NCBI GenBank assembly: GCA_026874595.1
Contig: CM049315.1
Coordinates: 12,338,664-12,402,663, forward strand
DNA from: Sipunculus nudus
Lineage: Eukaryota > Annelida > Sipuncula > Golfingiida > Sipunculidae
Length of the DNA: 64,000 bases
Direction of reading: 5' to 3'
Under the pieces are notes generated by a model. It was given only the letters and a program-made list of their open reading frames with translations, was not told where the DNA came from and did no database searches. Positions 1 to 11,300 of this stretch are shown here, piece after piece (position 1 is the first letter of the stretch; every line of letters starts with the position of its first letter). Both the position numbers and the translations under genes were made by a program.

Positions 1-2072
1 TACTACAATCAATTATGTAAATGTATATGTCTGTTCGGACCTGTAACAATGGTTTACATATTCCGACTAGAAAACTGTACATAAAGAATATCTCTGCAAT
101 ATTTGGTCCTATTCGAAGAGAGTCAGGATCCAGAAAAAAAATTATCTAATCGTTTTAAACTCCATTGTCCCCTGATGGCAGCACATGTCGCTCATCACGA
201 TAGAGACATGGATCAAATGGTTCAGGGTCCGCAGCCTCTGACAGTCTGGTCTTTATAAGAAGTTCGAACGTTAGGGCATCTGTACTATTTATATGGATAT
301 CGGAGCCCAGAGAGATTTAAAAGTTTTTTTTTCACTTGCAAAACTTATGCTTCCTGGTGAATGTCCACACTAGCCTGTAAGCAATGTCTTTTTTCACCTT
401 TTTATTTATTGTTTTGGTTATGCGTGTTCATGAATACAATCTAAGTCTGTCTTTTACTAAAACAAGACCGCGCGTGGCCGACAGTACAATATTGCGGATA
501 CAGGATTTTTACTCATGGTCGCCATTTTTGAAAACAGAGTATGACGCATGTTCATGTTTTCCTTCGCTTCATGGATCGCCACAGGTGCAAGTTTCTACTG
601 TGTATAGGTGTAAGGAAATGGTTTCAGAACGAAATCTTGGCAGATATTGATATTTTTCCAGGAAATTCATGTATATCCAATGTGCCGGGTAAAAGAATGG
701 GCAACTTTGAAAAGTCCTATGGGGACACATAAAAGCTTTTATAATTAAATGATACATTAAGCTTGTTCAACCGTTTTTTTATGTTACATTGATGTTGAAA
801 CAAGCATGAAAATTAATAAGTCATAAATTGCAAGATCTCCGTACAACCCAATCAAATGAATCATAAATATGTAATATAGAAGTTAGGAAATTAGATTTGC
901 GGGCGGGCACACTCACCAATGTAGGTTTTTTTCCCAAAGATAAAATAGAAAATCACAGCAATTAAGTTTTAAATCACCAAATAGCCGAAAGGTCTGCCCG
1001 AATTTGGAATTGTTGAATTGTTGTTATTACAACAATTACAACACTGTAATGTCATTTTATGTCGATAGATCTTTACCCTTTTAGCACAGTAAAATAACTT
1101 ATGCTGGTTATATTAAAAGCCACAAAACAGTACCTGTACGGACCATCTGGGCCAATATGGCATAACCTGGTCATGAGGAAATACGTAGTACAAAGCAATA
1201 TCACGAGATGTCGCCACCGTCAGATGCCAGGATCATGAGAACCACCTCCTCCGTGGGGCGACTTCTTGCTTGCTGACTCTCACTAAGTGTTCTAAAACTG
1301 TCAGATCCTTTTCATAAAAAGATTTTACCGTGTATACACATGCATAGGTTATATTCACACGCGTTTCATCCAGTCACACAATATATCAGGATGTTCTTAG
1401 ACTGGATCCTGGTATAAGAAATACAGCAGTAGTTCAGTAGCACGAACCTCACATTCAGGCCCAGAGGCAGGCAAGGTGGTACAGCCAGTTTAAAAAACCG
1501 TTATGGGTCGCAAGTAAAGGACAGATTTAAAACAATACATCTCATTTGATGTTCCCTAGATATACGTTCCTGAGGCTGTTGGATATTTTGTAATTCATCT
1601 TCATACAACAATTTAGTGAACTTTTGTACAGTAAAATATATCTAATCTCCGGACTGCATTGACAGCGACGATTTGAGATCGCCCTCGTCTCATAAAATCT
1701 CTTTTGTATTTTTGCCACATTTCTCGGTCGTCCAACTCCGTTTTGGTCGACACAGTGAGCATTCATTCACGATACAGTGAGCATTCATTCACAATAAGTG
1801 CGGCAAGAACACGTAGATTATATATACAAATGTTAAGTCTCCAAGCCCGGCAGTGTCCTGGTATTTTATAAACGACGAATTGAAAACATTGACAGAGTGG
1901 GTTTTCCTATCAAAGTAATGAATTACTTTGATGAGTTATAATTAAACTGTCGTTTCCTAGGAACAGCACCACGACCACCACTCTAAAAAAATTACTGACA
2001 TAAAAAAATGTTTTGGGAGATGCTCAAGATTGAAGAGAAGCGCCACCTAGTGGCTGAATAAGATGTCCTTTG
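1..2072. other. 3' flank of the receptor gene
   Basis: No coding exon recognised. It includes the presumed 3'UTR next to 2073, an 11-bp inverted repeat with 2-bp spacer (ATCAAAGTAAT/ATTACTTTGAT, 1909-1932) and a short direct repeat (GTGAGCATTCATTCAC, about 1755-1790). Open frames here match nothing I know. Confidence 0.6.
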
Positions 2073-2285
2073 CTATCTTTGTTTGGGAACTACATAATAA
2101 AACCAGTATACCAGGTTAAATATAACGAAGGCCACTGGGAACATAAACCGCGCAGTAATGTCCAGACGAGTTGCCCAGCACTGGTCAGCGAAATGGAAAC
2201 ATGTAGAGCATCCCTCTGATTCACTTGCTGGTGGCGCTTCCTGGCGTCTATTGTTACTTTTAATTGGTTCACCTACTTTTTGGGC
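2073..2285 (-). CDS. Receptor exon 8: short intracellular loop and M4, stop
   Basis: 213 nt from a TTTCAG acceptor to TAG. 70 residues: a polar stretch with a cysteine cluster (C356, C359, C366), then [13 protein letters not shown] leading through [10 protein letters not shown], the M4 helix, ending PKQR. Phase 0 matches exon 7. The 'D..(S/A)R..FP..F..FN..YW' pattern is diagnostic of M4 in this family. No canonical AATAAA was spotted close downstream. Confidence 0.93.
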   Translation of the reverse strand, partial: AQKVGEPIKSNNRRQEAPPASESEGCSTCFHFADQCWATRLDITARFMFPVAFVIFNLVYWFYYVVPKQR

Positions 2286-2321
2286 CTGAAAGTAGTAGAG
2301 TGATTAAGAACAGCATAAAAT

Positions 2322-2364
<43 letters not shown>

Positions 2365-5300
2365 TAGAAATAAAGAGACAGAATTTTACACCAAAAGACA
2401 TTTGTCACGCTGTATAGCATGATGTGTATTACAAGTTTTTATAATAGAATAAGGTTGGCAGAAATTTTAAGTTTGTTGGTATGAATCATTTATGGTTGTT
2501 ACAATGTCTAAATGTTTAACTTAAACAGATTATTTTCACACATACATAAACGCATATTGTAATAAAACAGGACAAAACTCGTGTTTCATGGACACAAGAA
2601 ACGTTGAAAATGTATGCAAACGAAATTACCGAAGACGACCGCGGAAGTCTTGCAAGAACATTGACAATCGAATATTCGATGAGGGCGCCAAAAACGAAAC
2701 CGAGGCAGACCGACATCCAGACGTCGATGGCCTTGACGTAAGAGACCCTGGGGAGACGATTACTGATCCCGCTGCTCTGGGTGGTGAGGGTGAGAACTGT
2801 AAGCAGACCGACGGACACCCGGGCGGGGACAGCGTGGATGTCTATCCAGAAGGACACCCAGGACAGAATGACGATGAGGATGCTGGGAATGTAGGTCTGA
2901 GCCATGTAATATCCGGTCTGACGCTCCAAAACCACCTGCGCCTTCAGGCACGTGAACGACCCTGAACATGAGATGTCACGAAATGTAGAAAAATATTTAT
3001 GCATGTTATTTATTATTAAATTAAATAAAAAAAAGAAGCGTGCGTGAATAGGCATGCAAGTTTCTAGTGCCCCCCCCCTTCCCCTTCGCTGGATTGACGT
3101 CATTTTGAGACGTGATCCCAAGGTTTTAAATCGTTGCATAAGGACGCACATAAACTTTTACACATATGACAATTTTGTACGCATAACCGATCACAAGGGT
3201 TCTTTAATGAGTTTTTAAAACATTGTAATGTATATTGCCATATATAGCTGGTTTATGTTACTTGCATATGGTATTAGCATATTGTTGATAATGTAAATAC
3301 AACTGATAGTAATAACATGTATCAACGGAAGTAAAAATAATAATGTTATCTATATATGGAGAGAGACAGTGACAGACAGACAGAAAGAGAGAGTATTACC
3401 TGTTGTGATTTCAGCAGCGCAAGTGTCAACATCTGATCCTATAAATTTAAATTCTGGTAAATTGAGTTTTTCTGGGTCGGCCTGTATTGGTTTTGTATTG
3501 TTGTTCCATTCAAATATAATGTCCTCCACCGTGTGGCCATCTGCAAAATGTTAAATCGACTCAAACCTGTATAAAAAGACACTCTATGATCTTGATAAAT
3601 AATTAATTGTGTGGAGTACACTATGATATTCGAACACGGCTCATACCTTATTTTATATCAATAGTTGTATACTTGTACCAGTAGTTAACCTTGCATCTTT
3701 ACTTGACGCTGATGGATCAGTGCCTGATATAATGTGCTCCACGAACATGCTGACTTGCATACAGATGACATAAATAGTGTATATGATATTATCATCATTT
3801 CAAATGACTTTGAACTAAACGTATTTGCACCTGTACAAAAGGCCAGAGACTGTGCCTTTGCCAGACCAATTTTGCAAGTACCTGTATCTGTACATAGATT
3901 ATTCTGCTTATACCTTGTGCCAGCCCGGTTTTTAAATCAGAACAATGTCATTCATAGCTCACAGACTTTCACTGGTAAATCCAGCTCCACTCTCGGATCA
4001 CATGATCATGTATTGCATCGACAGATCATGTCTTGCTACCCCCACATTTCTTTTCATGTCCATGACACTTCCGACATGTCAGAAACTATGCCAAGTTTCA
4101 CGTATAAAAATTATCGAGGCGAAAAGGGTTGTTTCAACACAATCTTAGGTGGTCATACTGCAGATTCGGCGTCGGGAATGTTTTGCCATGCCAACGAAAA
4201 TTCGAAATAATCGCACAAAAAATCAAGATCGGTAGAGTACAAACACACTGAAAGATATATCGTTTATATATATATCGTTTTATACATCGTATAGATATAT
4301 CGTATATATATATATATATATATCGGTTATTATTCTGTCAAGTTTTAGTTACAGGACCCAGCAGAACGACCTACATGTTGCTCTGGTCAATGCATATCAG
4401 ACCGATTTTTGTTGTAAGTCGACGTCGGGACATAAATCGGAACATGTTGTCGACCAATAGGGACATCTCAGTTTGGCCAGCTGTTTCGTTTAAATTTCTT
4501 TATTCTTCGCGGTGACATGTTCTGCTCTGTTTCCGCCATGCATTTTGCGGGAGCCCACGACATAAAGATAACAGCAAGATGATTGTTACATCAGACATGA
4601 ATTCAATCTTTCCAGTGTTCATACTATAGCAAGCCGTTTCTGTCAATTCGTTGACCTGTCAAAGAATTACTCGACGCCAACTTTATCGTACGATAGGGGT
4701 AAAATTGTCATTTTGAATTCATAAATTATCATATAAGGCTCATATTATATCTTGTTAAAAAAAAAAAAATCGGCGTAATATGCACCCATCGTAATATACG
4801 CCCGATGGGCCTGGTTTCAGGTAACCTGAGACCAGAAGGCTTGATTTCAGTGTTTAATGTTCTCCTTTTATTGCACTTAAACTGCGATTCGATGTCTATT
4901 CGAGAAAAATTAAGAGTTTGTTCTGTATTATGAGTCAAGCATTGTGCCCACTTTAATTATCTGAACTGTGTCAAAATAATTTTCGACCAGAAGCATTGAT
5001 GAAAAGTTATTTGGATTTTGTTACTTTTAACCATTAGACCCTGAATCAACAGCATTAGGCCTATCTCGAGTCTGTTTTAACAGCTCAACATGAGATCAGG
5101 GCAGGGACAAATACTTTCGCTGTAAAATTGTTATTGTTTCTATAACTAAAGTTCACCTACAACTTTCTAGACGAATCTCACAAATCTGGGTATCCCACGG
5201 AAAACTCTGAAGATTCATATCGCATCCCAAGGTCAAGGTCAGTCTGCAAAGGATACACGTTATTTCAGCGTCATACTATCGGATACGATGTAAAGGTACA

Positions 5301-8300
5301 ATTACTTAAACATATGGTAAAATGAATTGACTGTATTCTTTACAAAACACCGAAAATTAACATTGACAATAATATTGGTTCATTTATACTGATGTTAATA
5401 TTATAAATCTGTATATTCGATGGGAAAAATTGTTTCCTTTAAGAATGTTGACATTTCCGACGTATCGTGGTTCAATATTCGTGAACGTTAGTATCCGAAC
5501 CTTTGTCCGTAGAGCAGAGTGCCATCTGGCGAGAGCTGGATGAACCTGTTTGGTTGTGTGATCACGTGGAAACTGCCCGATTTGAGATTTGAGAAGAACA
5601 GATCGGGAACCCACAATTTGTCATACTGGTACGTCAACACAAGGGACTTGTTGATCCCACGGTCACGTAACCTGTCGTCTGTCCAGCGCTGACGTAAAAA
5701 TATGTCCACCGTATATTCCTACAACGTGAGATATATCAAGTTGTTAATCCATATCAAGCACAGTTACAGTTGATATTTCGTAGTACAGTTAACGGAAGCA
5801 TCAAGCACTTGATTCGCTCGTCAAGAATCTTGACTCAAGATTATACACCATTCTTTCACAAACCGAGTCTGTGATAACTTCTCTGGTATTATAGGGGCAG
5901 ATCCAGGATTTAAGAATCGGGGGGGGGGGGGGGGGGGGCGATGTTCCAACCCAGGAAGACTAATCATGAGATATCCTCTAAAAGGTCTTCAGGTCATAAA
6001 AAGGGGAGAATTCATGTCGCACAAACTTTTTACCCTCTACAAAAGGTTGCAGTGGCTGGAAGGGGCTCCAGACCCCCTGGATCCTCCTCTGGATCCGCTA
6101 TAATGGCCGTGCTCAAAGCTGTCTACAAGCTCAATCTCACAAAAACAGTAGTAGACAATATGAACAAGAGCACTCTGGGACACGGACAACGACGTTCTCC
6201 CCCATGGATCCGAGTTCTCAAATCAACTGACATGATCTTGCAAATTAAGAAAAAAAAATTGTCTGTACAAATAATTTATACTGATCAAGAAAACAAAAAT
6301 CTACAGAAAATCGCATAATCATATTGGCCCAAACAAGTCATCCGATCATAAAGCCATAGGTGGTGACCTGACCATTAATTTTTCAGACACAATACCGGGT
6401 ACTTTCTACGGCCCTGTCTCGAGCTAAGACACAGATGTGTATACGACTCAGTGATAAAATCTCTCCGCCAGCCAAGTATATTCGATATGATCCCTTTACA
6501 GACGTTGCCTGAATGAATGACCCCAGCAAAGCTCTGTACTCATAAAACATTACAAAACATGATCTATGATTTGAAAGGGTTTTCACAAAACAGTAACCTC
6601 CCTAAACTTTGCCTTGGAAAAATCAAGTCAATATTAAACAATAAAACCATTACCATCACCTATATAACCGGGCAGCTAGGCCAGCAAACCTGTGACAAAT
6701 AAAAAGTCCACGTAGCTACATTTTAAACTTACAGACCAGCAGCTGTTCCCAAACAAATATTATCTATTTTAATATTATCTATCAATAAATTTAGCAAAAG
6801 CAGCAGGTTCACTGCTGCTCAGCGAGGAAATGACAAATAATAGAATAAACGAAAATTAAAGATGGAAGAAATACTAGAAAAATCAAATAATTAATTAAAC
6901 TGAGCCTCGTAGGGAGAAAAATTATACCCAGCACTGACTTCTAGCATTTATATTGACCATTTCATGCTAAACGTAAAAGAAGGGACAACCTCGCCTGCTC
7001 ATCTATAGTCAATGTGGCGCCTGAGGTAATATATTTGATATTCTTCAAGATGACTTCTTGGGTCATTAGGTATATATTCAGGTCAGAGTTACCCCTAGAC
7101 TTTTAATATATCTGTTCTAGCTAATTTGTTAACTAAACCATAGTTAACAGACATCGACACCTTAAGTGTTCTTCCATCTCATCTCGTGCAAAAGATCCGA
7201 CATTGCATGTTTGAGATAATCAAGATCTCGATGGCGGCCAGATTAGTCCTGTATTATGCTAGAACACTACTATTACCATTTAAGTGGATTTGTCTTGAAA
7301 GAAATTACAAGATATTGACACATAATTTGTTTTTCTCAGTCTTCTGGTAGTCGATATACAATATTTTAGGGGCGGATCAAGGATTAAGGGGGGGTAGGGG
7401 TCCAACCCAGGAGGGCAAAGCCTAAAAAGGTCCCCCGGTCCGGAAAAGGTGAGGTCCAAAAAATTAGTCCGAAACCCGTAAAAAAAGGTTGTGGTGGCTG
7501 GGGGGGGGGGCGGAGGGGGTATTTCTAATATTTCCCCCATCCCCCACAGGATCCGCTTCTGGAAGGATCATCCCTTACCTCTGCAATAACAGTTTTGGTG
7601 GATTTATTACCCAATATCAGTTAACACGACACCTCGCTCCTCCTGCTTGCTCATCTAGTGCCAAAGATACTACATATAATGTTTATATAGATTATGTCAG
7701 CAACCATCTTGCATGGATAGGGCATTGATGACCAAAAAATCACTAAAATAACCACTTTATTGATCTTTGCGTGCAAAGAATGAGTGGAGGTGATGCACCT
7801 TATTTGTCCTTCTAACTCATCAGGTGCCAGAGATTTCTTTTTACGGCGTTAGCATCCATCTAGTGGGGTTAGCGGTCAATTTAAAGAGGTTCATGGAAGT
7901 AAATTTTAACATACTTAAATAACAATCTCAGGAACGACAGGAGCTAGAATCACCAAGTTTTGTGCAAATGTTGATCACATACCTCATATTTGAAACTGAG
8001 GTTTTTGTGGCGCCACCTACACCGACCTGTTTTTTTTTTCAGGCAAACACCTCGTAATTTTAGCCTCTTTCAGCCACTACATCAGAAATGTTTTATGATG
8101 AAAATCTTAACTGATTGGTTTAATTCTTTGCAAAAGTTATCCTAGGGTAGGGGTCTTTCAAATTGTATAAGAATAGATTGGGTTCTATGATTTTTTGTAG
8201 AGTCATAAAAAGCTGAAGTTGGTCTTGTGGCCATCAGTAAGCCTATTTCAAACTGAGGGCTGCAATAGTTTTCTTCTGAAAAATTGTTGTTTCAACTCCT

Positions 8301-11300
8301 GTAGCTGTATCGTTGAACAAAAATGAATTTTGGCTGAATTATTGGACCTGTAACAATGAAAGGACTGTGAGATACTTAGGCAAACAAAGCTAGTAGATTT
8401 ATTGTATTCACAGGCTGAGCTCTGTTGGTATATAAGCAGAGCTGTACAGGCAACATAAATTATTCGTATCCATATCCAACTTATGTTAAGGTAAATCCAT
8501 GAATAAAATATATCTGTATTCTGATTTAGCTTTCAATAGGCATCTGTTATTATCCTAAACATATTGATAAAAAAATTCTCATGAATATGACAGCTTGAAA
8601 AAAAAGCATTGTAGCCGAAGTCTTTCAGTACGTGTAAACAGATTTACCGACAAGCAATGATTGTTTCTGTGTCTATAAAAAGCTTCGTAGACTGCCAACT
8701 ATTTCAGATTTGACAACAGGCCAAGTTTCTGTCTGTATCTATTTTTTGCTTTGGGAGACTGCCAATTGTATCAAACTAAGCAACAGGTCAAGTGTTCAGC
8801 CAGTACAGCCAAGTGCAGGTCAATAGTTGCTGTCAATAGTAGCTGCAGCTTGCAATTTGTTCCGGTTCACTCGGGGCAACTGCCTTCCTCAGCTGAGCAT
8901 GATCAGCCTAGTGCACTTGACTCAAGAGAAATTTGATGTATTGGCCTGAAACTTTTACTGGTCAATACACCTCTGATGGCTTTCTCGTACACAAGACTGA
9001 TGTTGCCACCTACAATGAGTTTTGCATAGGGTATGTACCTGCTTATTTCTCAGGAGGGATTTGATATATATCATCCTGAAATTGTGCATATCTCCAAATC
9101 TCGGATAGCCTCGTGATATACAAGACTAGGGGACCTCCCTACTATAAATTTTGCACAGTTTATGTCCTTGCTTATTTCTCAGGAGAAATATTACATATCA
9201 GCTAGAAATTGGGCATATTTATACATCTTGGATAGCTTTGTCATATACAAGACTTGTGGCGCCAACTTCAATTGTTTTTGGTTTCATCTGTGCACATAAC
9301 TCAAGAGTAGTTTGAAGGTTCAGCCGGCAATGTTACATGTCCATACATCTTCGATGACTTTCTCACACACAAGACTGGTGGCGGCACCAATAATCATCTT
9401 TTTTTCTGTTGTGTACGTCCTTGCCAGTTTTTCAAGAGTAATGCTTGTGTAATTGGTCCTTGTACTTTAATGTAAAATGTTTAGTACTTGCATTGTACAT
9501 GTGCATGTCGCACATGTACTTGAAAATTAATCAAGCACTTTTCAAATAATGGTCAAGCATGTTATCATGGAAACATTATACCTGATATATATTCATTTGC
9601 ACAGGTTCGCATTAGGACTGTAGGCCATGTTTAGTGATATATGATATTGTTTTAGACATATAACAAATGTATGTTTCATTTATTTTTAGTGTAACCAAGA
9701 TTCCCCAGAAAAAAAAAGTTGAATCATCTGAATAGGCTGTCTTGGTAAAACCTGTTTGAAATAACAATTGTGAATCACCGGGTAGGGATAGTGCGACAAA
9801 GTTTATATTTGAATTAATATATTACAATTATCAATAACTAACCATTAATGCCTCGCTTACAGAGCTGATTCGGTTTAACTGCATGTCAACCTTCACCCTT
9901 ACTGGTTCACCTGAAAATAAAAAAAATAAATAAATAACATGTGAGCTGATGTACTGAGGTAAAGAAGGCCAATCATTGCTTCATGGTGAAGTACTAAACG
10001 GAAAGCTATGCAACAGCCTCTTATACAAATTAGCATAATTATTAAGAACGAAATAAGAAGTGAGTAAAGCCTTTGAGTCATTTTTATGGGGCAAAACCAA
10101 CCAGGATTTCTTAACATGTATTTCATACATTAATGTATCAGTATTTTGGACAAAAGCCTACTTTTATGCTTAAGGGGAACAAACTGGCATGCTCTCCACG
10201 ATTATTAGAGAAATTAATGCGCATTTTGCATTGCCGGAGAGAGTTTATGATATTTTTTATTCCCAAGTCTAAGAAAAATTTTGATGCCCTTATATTGGTT
10301 AGATTACGATCAACTTCATATTTCAAGTTAATATGAAAATGGAAACATTTTGATATTGTAGCGCCACTTTATTGTATTCACTTTGCGGCGGCCAAGTGAT
10401 CATTTAATATTAAGCAAAAAATTGTTTGTGATACAGCGCTTCACAGAGATACCATCCCTGTGCTGAACGAAAAGCAATATGTGTTGTACGGGCCGGTCGT
10501 GCTTCATGGAAGCGACCAACAGAATATATATATATAAACATAGCGGGGTATAAAACATCTGTCAAGAAGTTGGCAGAGTGAAAAAAAAGATTAATACAGC
10601 CCCGGCAGACGCAATATAACTGTGCGGTACACTCTGGTAGACTAATAATAAACACGCAGTGTTTATAGGTTTGCTGTCTCTCTCTTATCTCTTGTCTCGA
10701 GGTTTAATTATCTTTTTTATCCAACCGGGGTCTGAACCAGCTGTAATTTGATGGAGTCGCTGTATGGACCGGGCATGTATGTAATATAATTGTTAATCTA
10801 TGTGGATCTCCTTTTCCGTGACCAAGCAATTGTGACCATGTATATAAGTCAAGTTTATAGCAAGAATATATAGGAATAAGAAATGTAAAACTTCAATCAA
10901 GTTAAATTAATATAAAAAAAATATTCAATTTTTTTATTGTTCTAATAAAATTTGTTACAGTATGACTCTTGGGTTTTCGAATTTTAAATAAAATTACGTT
11001 GAGCATGACAGTGCAGATGCGAATCCATGATTTATTTTTTCTGGGGGGAGAGTGCGGGGGTCAAAAGATATTCAGGTGTTTGCCTTCACCTTACATATCA
11101 CAGCGAATTATGTGCGCGGGGCGGGGGAGGGGGGGGGGGGGAGACAGATATTTGTCATTTCGAAGTCTGTAGACTTCTGAGCGTTTATCTGGAGAGCTTT
11201 CTTGGCAAAAAATTAAATGAAAACAAAATAATAATAAGACTTTCTGAGCTAAAATTGGGCATTTTATGGTGCACAGGGAAGAGTATACAGACCTCAACAA

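Noticed and set aside
2588-2965. 125-codon plus-strand frame over receptor exon 7
   Set aside because: It is the antisense shadow of the M1-M3 exon.
3734-4210. 158-codon plus-strand frame in intron 5
   Set aside because: No recognisable domain, no splice or promoter context, and it lies inside an intron of a well-supported gene. Likely chance.
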